Source: G963665545 sp963665545 (lineage in GTDB: Bacteria > Pseudomonadota > Gammaproteobacteria > Xanthomonadales > SZUA-36). From it: a stretch of DNA of 64,000 nt. The DNA is taken from the NCBI GenBank assembly GCA_963665545.2, contig CAXXKZ010000012.1, positions 62,001 through 126,000 of the forward strand. Direction: 5' to 3'. The notes under the pieces were generated by a model. It was not told the origin of the DNA. It saw only the letters and a list, made by a program, of their open reading frames with translations, and ran no database searches. A program made the translations under genes and the position numbers. Below are positions 26,256-35,029 of the stretch, piece after piece. Numbering within the stretch: the first letter of the stretch is position 1; each line of letters begins with the position of its first letter.

Positions 26256-28277
26256 TCACTCTATGGCGTACCTTTCCCGAACCTCTTTGCCCAATGCTTC
26301 TTTGAGCGGGTCCAGATGTTTTTCGTAGTTGCGCCACTGCTCAAGCCCTTCGGTATAGATGGGTTTGCGGACCTGCTCCGCGCTGGGCGTTCTGATGGCC
26401 CGATCGGTTTCGTAGAACCTCAGGCACTTCTCCTCGAATTCCAATCCGCAATAGTCCAGCAGCGCACGAATCTAGGTCTCGGTGTCGGCCACCATTTCTT
26501 CGTATTGAACGCGGTGTACACGGCCGGGTAGCACTGCGTCCCAGTGGTCCATTAATTTCATGTAATCGCGAAAGTACTTGCCAATCTCCTCCAGGCCGTA
26601 GGTAAATGTCTGACCCTTGGCAAACATTTGTTTGAACCCTGAAAAGCAGCCCCCCATGGGGTGCCTTCTGGCATCAATGATTTTGCAATTGGGCAGAATC
26701 AAATGAATCAGGCCGATGTGGCGAAAATTATTGGGCATCTTGTCGATAAAAAATGGTGGTTCACTGCGCTGGATTCTGGTCGACTCCAGATATTGCTCAC
26801 CCAACTCCCGGAACTGCTCCTGCGTCATGTCCGCCAGAACTTCCGGGTACCGTCCCGCTGGCGCCTCGCGCGTCTTAGCACTCAGTTTTTTGGACAGGGT
26901 AATGATATCGGGCAATTCCGAAGTGCCCTCGACAAGTGAGTGAGTGGCCAGTATCTGCTCCAGCAATGTCGACCCCGCACGGGGCAAGCCAACAATAAAA
27001 ATTGGATCTGCTGTGGTACATCCCCACCCTGCCCGCTGGACAAAAAACGCCCGCGGCAGGGCCTTGACCTGTCATACCGAGTCAAAGACGTTGATCTTGG
27101 TATTGTACTGGTTTTCAATCCTTCGAATGGCGTTGCCGCGCCTGTAAAACTTGAATGATTCATCGAAATCACTTCGATCCTCCAGGGCCTTGCCCAGGGC
27201 AAACGCAATGTGCGCCTGATCTTCCGGATCTCCACCTTCGGTAGTCACCTGCCGGCGCATGGTTTCGATGTCCTCGTCGCTGAAGCGAAAAGTCTTCAGA
27301 TTGGCCAGACTCCAATAGGCTTCGCCAATGCCTGGGCTGAGCTGAATACAGGTTCGGTAGGCTTCAATGGCTTCGTCGAGTCGCCCCACTGTCTTTAGGG
27401 TATGGCCATAGCTCATTTGCGACCGGGCCTGGTGGGGGTGGTTATGCAGCAGATTCTCGTATATGGCCAGTGCCCCTACCTGGTCACCAATCTTTATCAG
27501 AATACTTGCCTTGAGCGCCAGGAAGTTTGGATTGTTGGGCTCCAATACCAACAGTCTCTCAGCTTGAGCCAGGGCTTCCTCAGGTTTTTGCAGGCGCAGC
27601 AGCGTCTGGGCATAGGCGTGTCGGGCCCCATGAAAATCCGGTGCAAGTTCGAGGCATGCCTCAAGAAGAAGAGCGGCATCTTTGAACCGGCCCAACTTGA
27701 ACCCGATATCAGAAAGCGTACGCAAAGCGGTTACGTCCGTGGGATGCTTTTTAAGCAAATCGCGAACAATGGATTCGGCTTTTCCGAGTTTCTTTTCACG
27801 CAATAATCGAATGGCTTCAGCCAACTCTGGGTGCGGAGTCGAAAGCTCAAAATGCCGATCAAATGCATCTCGACTGGCCTCGCCCTCCCCCATGACCGCC
27901 AGTTGGTGGCCCAGGGTCTGCCACGACTCGGCATGTTTTGGATTGATTGAGACTGCGCGGCGCAGCGCCTTGACGGCGTCCTCCCCTCGCCCCACCGCGC
28001 CGAGACACTTGGCGAACTCATGCAAAAACCCGGGTGAATCGCTGTGCCCTGCCACCAGCGGAGCGAGAACATTGAGCCCTTGTTGGGGCAATTTCCTGAG
28101 CCGATAAGCTGAAGCCAGAATACGCTTGGCCCGGGTCGATTCAGGGTAAATTTTCAGAATTTCCAGAACTTGCTCTTCAGCTAACGAAGCATCGTGCAGC
28201 AGCAGATCCGTGGCGTTTTTGAGCGCAGACTGCAAATCACCGCTTGGAGCATTCCTGACATTGACCATTGTCGACAT
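26256..28277 (-). pseudogene. TPR-sulfotransferase gene with two in-frame stops
   Basis: One uninterrupted frame of 674 codons from ATG at 28277 (28268 is also possible). Residues ~10-390 are tetratricopeptide repeats (e.g. AESWQTLGHQLAVMGEGEAS; GEAYWSLANLKTFRFSDED). The C-terminal third is a sulfotransferase with the 5'-phosphosulfate loop in FIVGLPRAGSTLLEQIL. TGA at 27072-27074 (codon 402) separates the TPR part from the sulfotransferase, and TAG at 26472-26474 (codon 602) cuts its last 70 residues. The TAG fits a CAG glutamine before IRALLDYCG. Intact relatives are single-chain proteins common in marine proteobacteria; they may sulfate surface polymers or peptides. The 5' end borders repeat family B copy 3. 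Confidence 0.85.
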
Positions 28278-28305
28278 TATCCACAATTTCGCCCCCCGAG
28301 TGGGA

Positions 28306-28455
28306 ACCGCGGCTGAGGAGCCGCAGGCGACCCGCCGGCCCCGGTTGGGTAAGTCGAGCAAAGCGAGCGGTACCAGAGGGGCCAGGCGCCTTTTGCATGC
28401 CGTCGAGCGCAGCCGCCTTCCGCCGCAGGCGGGAGCAGGGAAGCGAGACTCCTTC
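28306..28455. repeat. Dispersed hairpin-rich repeat, family B copy 3 (inverted)
   Basis: Read on the minus strand it starts GAAGGAGTCTCGCTTCCCT like the other two copies, then skips to CTCCCGCC and AAGGCGGCTGC. It shares CTCGACGGCAT and AAAAGGCGCCTGGC with copy 1 and the CGACTTACCCAACCGGGG...GGGTCGCCTGCGGCTCC tail with copy 2. It is thus a mosaic of both. It lies in the 362-bp gap between the divergent TPR-sulfotransferase and TonB receptor genes and probably affects their leaders. Confidence 0.85.
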
Positions 28456-28639
28456 GTTTGTTTTCTATCACTTTGTCGCATTTATGCATCGTCTTGTTGG
28501 TTCAATACTACATTGCGGAAGTTTCGTAAATAAACTGCTACTATGCCGTTACGTAGATGTTTAGATCACGAGAAAGTCACCAATGGCTTCAAATGTTTTT
28601 ATCGACACAACAATTAGACCTCGCATTCAGGAGATTCAG

Positions 28640-31095
28640 ATGAAGCAATTCCACCGACATCCTTTGACCCAGTCAATATCTCTGGCCCTGGTAGGTTCAG
28701 CAGTCGCGGTTACGGTGGCGACACCGGCGCTCGCCCAGGATGACAGTACGGGCATGCTCGAAGAAGTAATCGTTACCGCGCAAAAACGGGCTCAGAATCT
28801 TCAGGACGTGGCCGTATCCATACAGGTGCTGGGAAACACGCAACTGGAAAATCTGGGTGTTCGGTCGTTTGAGGATTTCATTGATTTCCTGCCGACGGTT
28901 TCTTACTCCTCCGCAGGTCCTGGCTTCGCCAAGATCTATATGCGCGGCATCGCCAGTGGCGGTGACGGCAACCATTCTACCTCGATGCCCAGCGTTGGCT
29001 ACTACCTGGATGAACAGCCGATCACCACGATCAACGAGGTCCTCGACATCCACATGTATGACATCGCCCGAATTGAGACGCTGGCCGGCCCCCAGGGCAC
29101 GCTCTATGGCCAGGGCAGCCAGTCGGGCACCATTCGCATCATCACCAACAAGCCTGAAATGGGCGTGTCAACGGGTGGTTATGACGTCGAACTCAACTCT
29201 ATCGACCATGGTGGAATTGGTTACAACCTGAGTGGTTTCTGGAATTTCCCATTGGGCGAGCGTGCCGCAATCCGATTGGTGGCCTGGCACAAGGAGACAG
29301 GTGGCTATATCGATCAAGTGCTTTCGAGCTTGACTTTTCCAGGGCCCCAGACCACTACCCTCGACAACTCAGATCGCGTCGAGAAAAACCAGAACGTAGC
29401 GACAACAACCGGTTTGCGCGCTTTGCTGAAATTTGATTTAAATGACAACTGGTCAATTACCCCGGGCATTATGTTTCAGGATTCAAGCGCAGACGGCGAA
29501 TGGGCGCATAATCCGGAATTCTTCGGCGACCTGGAGACTGCCTCATTTTGGCCCGCAATTTCAGATGAAGAATGGTATATCAGGCCACATTGACTGTGGA
29601 AGGCAGCATGGGGCCCGTTGACATGGTCTATGCCGGCGCCTATTTGGATCGCGATAGGCTCTCAGAATACGACTATACTACTTACACAGAGTACTGGGCC
29701 TACTACCTGACCGATCCAGCCTACTACGATGCTCCAGGCTATTGCGTCTACTACGCTGCAAGCGGCGATTGCGTCCTTGGTACGCAGTATGTAGGTCAGA
29801 ATGAAGAATGGCTGCGCGAGAGCCATGAATTGCGCTTTCAATCATCTGCTGATCAGCGCTTCCGCTGGATCGCCGGCCTGTTTTATCAAAGGCAAGAGCA
29901 CAATTTCGACTTGCAGTGGATTGTCCCCGACCTGGACCCGGCTCGTACGGTGGTTCTGCCGCCAATGGGTGGCGGCCGCACGCACGGTGGCACGACGGTG
30001 TGGCAAACATACCAGATTCGTGTTGACCGCGATAAAGCGGCTTTTGGTGAAATCAGTTTTGACTTTACCGACCAATTCACCGGCACCTTCGGTGCACGCT
30101 ACTTCGAGTTTGAGAATTCATTGCAGGGTTTCAACGGCTTTGTCCGGCATTGTACCGGTCAATACGTTGATGGTGTATTTGTCCAGATTCCGGCCGATGA
30201 AGGCGGTGAGGTTCAACAGCCCTGCTTTGAAACCAACATCCTTGACGACGTGGCCAAGGGCGATGACTTTGCGTTTAAAGCCAATCTCGAATACCGCATG
30301 AACGATGATGTGCTTTTCTACGGCACCTGGTCCGAAGGATTCAGGGCCGGCGGTGTGAACCGTGCCCGTGTGCCGGGCATTCCGACTTACGACCCGGATT
30401 TTGTAACCAACTACGAGTTGGGCTGGAAAGCGACGTTTGCTGACGGGGCAGTTTGATTTAATGGTGCCGTGTATTTTCTTGAGTGGGACAATTTCCAGTT
30501 CGGGTTCCTTGACTTCACCGTCTCGAATCTGACCATTGTACAAAACGTAGGTAATTCCGAGACTAAAGGCGTCGAATGGGACCTACAGTGGGCCGTAGAC
30601 GATAACAACACGCTGACTTGGGCAGGGTCGTACAACGATTCCGAGCTCACAACCGACTTCTGGCGACGAGATTTGGAACGTGAAGCAGGGCTGCCAGCAA
30701 ACGCACCGGCCGGCACACCCATGCCTTACGTGCCCAAAGTGCAGATGACTGGTATCTGGCGGAGCAATTTCAATCTTGGCTCCTTCCCCAGTTTCTTTCA
30801 GGCCGCCGTTTCGTACACGGGCAAGCGTTGGAATCATCTGGATGTCCAAAACATCCCGGCCCGGCGGCAAATGGATGATTACGTGCTCGCCAATATCTCT
30901 GCAGGCATTGAGCAGGACAACTGGACGCTGACCTTCTTTGTTAGCAACCTGTTTGATGAGCGCGCCGAGATTGATTTTGCCGATCCAGGATACGGTTACC
31001 CCACGCTACCGCGTCCAGCGGGAACGGGACATGTCTGGACGACCAACACCAATCGACCGCGTACATTCGGTATCCGATTCGGCCAGAGATTCTGA
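28640..31095 (+). pseudogene. TonB-dependent receptor with 2-bp insertion and in-frame TGA
   Basis: Start ATG at 28640, with AGGAGA six bases upstream and a signal peptide ending ATPALAQD. The plug domain begins LEEVIVTAQKRAQNLQDVAVSI and includes RIETLAGPQGTLYGQGSQSGTIRIITNKP. The barrel follows, with the C-terminal aromatic end (GIRFGQRF) intact. Two lesions: around 29575-29582 an extra TA (TGGTATATCAGG for expected TGGTATCAGG) shifts the frame by two, and TGA at 30454-30456 interrupts ADGAV/FNGAVYFLEW. Removing both gives a complete receptor of about 816 residues. It would import a large nutrient (glycan, siderophore or similar) across the outer membrane. No FecI/FecR pair is adjacent. Confidence 0.87.
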
Positions 31096-31136
31096 CAAAC
31101 CCGGAGATTCTGACAGACCTCTGAGCAATTCAATAG

Positions 31137-31168
31137 CAACCGCGGCTGGCATTAGCCCGCCGCGGTTG
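31137..31168 (+). terminator. Hairpin after TonB receptor gene
   Basis: 10-bp perfect stem CAACCGCGGC/GCCGCGGTTG with a 12-nt loop that itself contains GGC/GCC. It lies 41 bp after the receptor stop. No T-run follows. Confidence 0.55.
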
Positions 31169-31193
31169 TGGGCGACTCAAATTCTTATATAAT
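31166..31193 (+). promoter_or_regulatory. Candidate sigma70 promoter for the sugar dehydrogenase gene
   Basis: TTGTGG (31166-31171) and TATAAT (31188-31193) with a 16-bp spacer. The predicted start of transcription near 31200 leaves a ~30-nt leader with AGGGAG before the ATG at 31233. The -35 overlaps the foot of the preceding hairpin. Confidence 0.5.
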
Positions 31194-31232
31194 TCGACAT
31201 GCTCGTTTTGATCAATGCACAGGGAGTGCGCC

Positions 31233-32438
31233 ATGGTCGCCCGACAGATTGCTTCCATTATTCTTTTGCTGCTGACCAGCATTGGACTGACTTACGCACA
31301 GGTTCCGGTTGACCTGCAGCTCACGGACCTGGGCATTTCACCCACCACCATTCTGGCAATGCGCCATGCAGGTGATGGCTCCAACCGTTTGTTTCTCGTT
31401 GAACGTAGCGGGACCATCGAAATATACCTGCCTGGCAGCGGCATCACCGGCACCTTTCTCAGTATTGGCACGGACGTGAATACCTCGGGCGAAGGCGGTT
31501 TGCTGGGCCTGGCATTCCACCCTGATTACGTATCGAATGGCTATTTTTACGTCTACTACACGCGCGATGGCCCTAACCCCAATCCACTGGAAACCGTCAT
31601 CGAACGTTTCTCCGTCAGCGATGCAGACCCGGATGTGGCAAATCAGAACGCTGAAGATCGGGAGATCATATTCACCCTGGCTCAACCGGCCACCAATCAC
31701 AACGCAGGCGATATACACTTCGGGCCTAATGGCTTTCTCTATGTCGCCCTTGGGGATGGCGGGGCCAGCAGCGCTACGGCGCAGAATGCAGACAATCTCT
31801 TGGGCAAGATGCTGCGCATCATTCCCTGTGCTACCGACTCGTGTACCGTGGGCTACACCGTGCCGGGTGACAATCCCAATGTCGGCGCATCGGGCCCCGA
31901 CGAAATTTGGTCGTCTGGACTGCGCAACCCTTACCCTTATCGCTGGAGTTTCGATCGCGACACCGGTGATATTTTCATCGCCGATGTCGGCGCAGGATTA
32001 CGTGAGGAGGTTTCCTTCCAGGACGCTGCAAGCGCAGGCGAAGATAATTATGGCTGGAATTGCCGGGAAGGCGACATTGCCGGCCCGGGCGGCTGCAACG
32101 GGACTTTTGTTGAACCCATCATCACTTACTCTTCAGCCAACGGTTCCGGAAATTGTGCGATAAGTGGCGGCTACCGCTACCGCGGCTGCATTGAAGGCCT
32201 GCAAGGCCTGTATGTCTTCGGTGACTATTGTTCCTCGCGCATCTGGTTTGGCACAGAAACCAGCCCCAATACCTGGGCAATCAGCGAATGGACAAATATA
32301 AGCGGCAACATTTTTGGGTTTGGCGAAGACGAGGCAGGCGAGCTGTATATGTCGCAGGGCGGCTCAGTTTACCGCTTCGACAGCGCCAGTAGTTGCCTTA
32401 CGGACTTACTCTTCGAACATGGCTTCGAAGACCAATAA
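31233..32438 (+). CDS. Exported sugar (glucose/sorbosone) dehydrogenase-like beta-propeller
   Basis: 401 residues from the ATG at 31233 (AGGGAG upstream). Signal peptide IASIILLLLTSIGLTYAQ. The six-bladed propeller of PQQ-dependent soluble glucose dehydrogenase-like proteins is shown by GSNRLFLVERSGTIEIY, GLLGLAFHPDY, NHNAGDIHFGPNGFLYVALGDGG, EIWSSGLRNPYPYRWSFD and NYGWNCREG. Several cysteines late in the chain (CREGDIAGPGGC, CAISGGYRYRGC, DYCSS) probably form disulfides, fitting an exported protein. It ends LLFEHGFEDQ; short endings of the LFxxGFE kind recur in exported proteins of some gammaproteobacteria. Activity with PQQ is not certain. Confidence 0.85.
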   Translation: MVARQIASIILLLLTSIGLTYAQVPVDLQLTDLGISPTTILAMRHAGDGSNRLFLVERSGTIEIYLPGSGITGTFLSIGTDVNTSGEGGLLGLAFHPDYVSNGYFYVYYTRDGPNPNPLETVIERFSVSDADPDVANQNAEDREIIFTLAQPATNHNAGDIHFGPNGFLYVALGDGGASSATAQNADNLLGKMLRIIPCATDSCTVGYTVPGDNPNVGASGPDEIWSSGLRNPYPYRWSFDRDTGDIFIADVGAGLREEVSFQDAASAGEDNYGWNCREGDIAGPGGCNGTFVEPIITYSSANGSGNCAISGGYRYRGCIEGLQGLYVFGDYCSSRIWFGTETSPNTWAISEWTNISGNIFGFGEDEAGELYMSQGGSVYRFDSASSCLTDLLFEHGFEDQ

Positions 32439-32476
32439 CCCCTAAATCATAGGCCCTCAGGCGGTATGATTGAGAC

Positions 32477-33322
32477 GTGACTGATTCCTCCAGGCTCCAC
32501 ATTCTGCTGACCAACGATGATGGCTATCAAGCACCCGGCATCCAGGCGCTTCAACAGGCGCTGAATGATGCCGGTCACCGTGTCAGCATGGTGGCGCCCA
32601 GTGGCCAGAAAAGCGCTACCTCGATGAGCATGACCACGCGCGCGACCATGCCGCTCAAGCAGATTGATGATCGCAACTGGCACCTGGATGGGCAGCCTGT
32701 CGATACGGTGCTGGTGGCCTTGCGTCATTTGCTCGCAGATGACATCCCCGACCTGGTGCTCTCGGGCATCAACTATGGACCCAACCTGGGTATTGGCCTG
32801 CATCTTTCCGGCACGGTCGGCGCGGCAGCCATTGCCGTGCTCAACGACCTGCCGGCGATGGCCATTTCCGCCGGCATGGTGTTTGGCGAGCACCTGGCCG
32901 AGCCCCTGCCTTTTCCGACCACACACCGCATTCTGCAGCCAGCCGCGCGCTTTACCTGTTCGGTCATCGACTCACTGCACCAGACCGCCCAGGCAGAAGG
33001 ACGCCTGCTGCCACGGGGGGTGATGCTAAACATCAACTACCCGCCCCTGTCAGAGGAAGATATCCTGGGGGTTGCATACCCGGAAATATCCACTGGACAC
33101 ATGGTTGAGCTGGATTATTCGCGCTGCAGTGAAACGGGTCACGTCATCCCCGAGTACCACCGCAATGCCTGGGAGGCCGAACAGGAAGCCGGCGATATAC
33201 GAGCGCATATGGAAGGCTATATCACGATTTCAGCGGTTCGCCCGAACTGGAATCTGCCACCGGAGGATGTTGATGCCATTCGGGACCGGTTGAACGGGAT
33301 TGAAGGGAATTTGGGCGGGTGA
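32477..33322 (+). CDS. surE: SurE-type 5'/3'-nucleotidase
   Basis: 281 residues from GTG at 32477. The metal-binding LTNDDGYQAPGIQ (Asn13-Asp14-Asp15), VAPSGQKSATS, and SGINYGPNLGIGLHLSGTVGAA carry the conserved SurE residues. SurE dephosphorylates nucleoside monophosphates in stress/survival metabolism. Gammaproteobacterial surE usually lies next to pcm/rpoS; neither is present, so this may be a second, divergent SurE-like protein. The insertion-rich C-terminal part (about residues 200-281) is longer than in the E. coli protein. The gene ends directly at a repeat region. Confidence 0.88.
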   Translation: MTDSSRLHILLTNDDGYQAPGIQALQQALNDAGHRVSMVAPSGQKSATSMSMTTRATMPLKQIDDRNWHLDGQPVDTVLVALRHLLADDIPDLVLSGINYGPNLGIGLHLSGTVGAAAIAVLNDLPAMAISAGMVFGEHLAEPLPFPTTHRILQPAARFTCSVIDSLHQTAQAEGRLLPRGVMLNINYPPLSEEDILGVAYPEISTGHMVELDYSRCSETGHVIPEYHRNAWEAEQEAGDIRAHMEGYITISAVRPNWNLPPEDVDAIRDRLNGIEGNLGG

Positions 33323-33330
33323 GGTCTCCA

Positions 33331-33421
33331 TTGGTGTTTCGATGACTGACCCACTTTTCTATTGGTACACGCCCTATGGGTCCCGGATTTCGCTGCGCTC
33401 CTCCGGGATGACGGTGCATTT
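33331..33421. repeat. 91-bp repeat, copy 1 (GTCATCCCGG family, reverse orientation)
   Basis: Runs from TTGGTGTTTCGATGACTGAC to CGGGATGACGGTGCATTT. A second copy follows at 33525-33615. Its right half is the reverse complement of 26190-26245. Confidence 0.88.
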
Positions 33422-33524
33422 GGTGGTGCTTGATGACCCGTCATCCCTGTGGATAAGCCGTCATCCCGGGCTTGATCCGGGACCGATTGGGCGCTGGCAA
33501 TCTTTTGATCGCTGATGGTTACCG

Positions 33525-33615
33525 TTGGTGTTTCGATGACTGACCCACTTTTCTTTTGGTGCACGCCCTGTAGGTCCCGGATCGCGCTTCGCTTGTCCGG
33601 GATGACGGTGCATTT
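33525..33615. repeat. 91-bp repeat, copy 2
   Basis: Same length and order as copy 1 with scattered substitutions (e.g. TATTGGTACAC/TTTTGGTGCAC). Between the two copies (33436-33483) lie GTCATCCCTG and GTCATCCCGGGCTTGATCC units. After it, partial units CTCCTCCGGGATGACAGTG and CTCCTCCGGGATGACGGTG (33621-33674) and a degenerate CGTCGGGGATGACGGTG (33687-33703) continue the array into the end of the next gene. Confidence 0.88.
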
Positions 33616-33681
33616 GAAAACGCTCCTCCGGGATGACAGTGCAGGTAATCAGCGCTCCTCCGGGATGACGGTGCAATTGAA

Positions 33682-34074
33682 TCACTCGTCGGGGATGACG
33701 GTGTTAATTACATCTATGTGGTCGAAATCGCGGTCATCGGGCTCACCATCCTGCTGCATTTCGGTTTGCTGCGATTGTTTGGCGTGCATCAGATGGCGTG
33801 CGCCCGGATTGAAGAAGGCATCGATTTCCAGCAAGCCGTCTCCAATGACGTCATGGGTTTCGCGGGGCCGGCTCTTGAACCAATCGAGGCTCAGTCTCCG
33901 GTAGAGCACCGTGAACCCTAGAACCGGCAGCAACCACAGGAGGGCGAGCTTGCCGGCTTTGTTGCGCCAGGCATCTGGCGTCCAGGCAATCACTTCCCAT
34001 GAAAGGCGGAGGTTAAGAATCAGCCACAGCCCCAGCGCCAACAAGCCGAGGATATACAGCGGGTTAAACAACAT
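33682..34074 (-). CDS. Small membrane protein of unknown function
   Basis: 130 residues from the ATG at 34074. Two hydrophobic segments (LYILGLLALGLWLILNL and ALLWLLPVLGFTVLYR) are separated by a short polar loop. The C-terminal half is soluble and charged, with DFDHIDVINTVIPDE at the end. The last codons fall within the degenerate GTCATCCCC repeat unit, so the natural C terminus may have been changed by repeat insertion. No family is recognised. It follows the phzF-like gene in the same direction, after a hairpin. Confidence 0.6.
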   Translation of the reverse strand: MLFNPLYILGLLALGLWLILNLRLSWEVIAWTPDAWRNKAGKLALLWLLPVLGFTVLYRRLSLDWFKSRPRETHDVIGDGLLEIDAFFNPGARHLMHAKQSQQTEMQQDGEPDDRDFDHIDVINTVIPDE

Positions 34075-34102
34075 GGGGCCATTGTACCCCACAGGAGAGA
34101 GC

Positions 34103-34119
34103 GCCCGCCCCCAGCGGGC
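34103..34119 (-). terminator. Hairpin after phzF-like gene
   Basis: 6-bp stem GCCCGC/GCGGGC with a 5-nt loop, 8 bp beyond the phzF-like stop on the minus strand. No T-run follows. Confidence 0.4.
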
Positions 34120-34126
34120 ATGAATG

Positions 34127-34906
34127 TCAGATTGAGATTTGGCCTTGCATGTAACTCACCGCGTGGCCGGAGATCAATACGCAATCACCATCGATGCGAC
34201 ATCGAACATCGCCCCCACGTTTCGAAATTTGTCTGGCTCTGAGGTCACTTTTGCCCAATCTCCCTGCCCAATATGGCGCGAGTTGGGTGAAGGATGAACC
34301 GGTCACCGGGTCTTCCGGGATGCCAAAGGAAGGCGCAAAAAAACGCGATACGAAATCGTAATCCTGCGCCCGCGCGGTGACAATGACGCCGCGCAAACCA
34401 ATCTGCTGCAACAAACCGGAATCCGGGGTCAATGCAGCAACATCGTCCTGGTGCGCATATACGGCCATATAGTCTTCGTTTTCAAGGCAAACCTCTGGTT
34501 TCTTGCCCAGCCCGGCAACCAGGATCTCCGACGCCTTGCATTCACGCGGCCGCTGCAGGGGAAAATTGAGGGTCAACATTTCTCCGTCCCGCGCTACCGA
34601 CAAAGGCCCTGACTTGGAGTCGAAATCAATTTGATCAGCGCCATGCCCGAGTTTTTCGAACAACACCCAGGCGCTCGCCAGGGTGGCGTGTCCACAGAGT
34701 TTGACTTCACCGTCCGGGGTAAACCATCGAATGGCGTAAACATCCCCGCCAGGAACAAAAAACGCGGTCTCGGACAGGTTGTTTTCGGTGGCGATAGATT
34801 GCATGGTTTCATCGCTCAGCCAGCGCTCCAGTGGCACCACGGCGGCCGGATTACCCTCAAACGATCGGCGGGCGAATGCATCGATCTGGTAGATGGGAAG
34901 TTTCAT
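34127..34906 (-). CDS. PhzF-family isomerase/epimerase-like protein
   Basis: 259 residues, the usual PhzF length. The signature features are FEGNPAAVVPL near the N terminus, the catalytic glutamate in ENNLSETAFF (Glu46), RWFTPDGEVKLCGHATLASAWVL, and DPVTGSSFTQLAPYW in the second half. PhzF folds like diaminopimelate epimerase and in phenazine producers isomerises DHHA, but most family members outside phenazine clusters have unknown substrates. No other phenazine gene is nearby, so that product should not be assumed. Likely cytosolic. Confidence 0.88.
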   Translation of the reverse strand: MKLPIYQIDAFARRSFEGNPAAVVPLERWLSDETMQSIATENNLSETAFFVPGGDVYAIRWFTPDGEVKLCGHATLASAWVLFEKLGHGADQIDFDSKSGPLSVARDGEMLTLNFPLQRPRECKASEILVAGLGKKPEVCLENEDYMAVYAHQDDVAALTPDSGLLQQIGLRGVIVTARAQDYDFVSRFFAPSFGIPEDPVTGSSFTQLAPYWAGRLGKSDLRARQISKRGGDVRCRIDGDCVLISGHAVSYMQGQISI

Positions 34907-35029
34907 GGCCTCATTCTATCAATCCACATCCACGCCTGAATATGAGCAATCCGGCAACAATTTCGCAGGGGTCTGTACAGTGCGGCACCCTTCACAACGG
35001 CCGTCACATCACCTATGGTTAGGAGATAC

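Noticed and set aside
34127..34906. Phenazine biosynthesis
   Set aside because: A phzF-like gene alone is not evidence; no phzA-G partners occur in the window.
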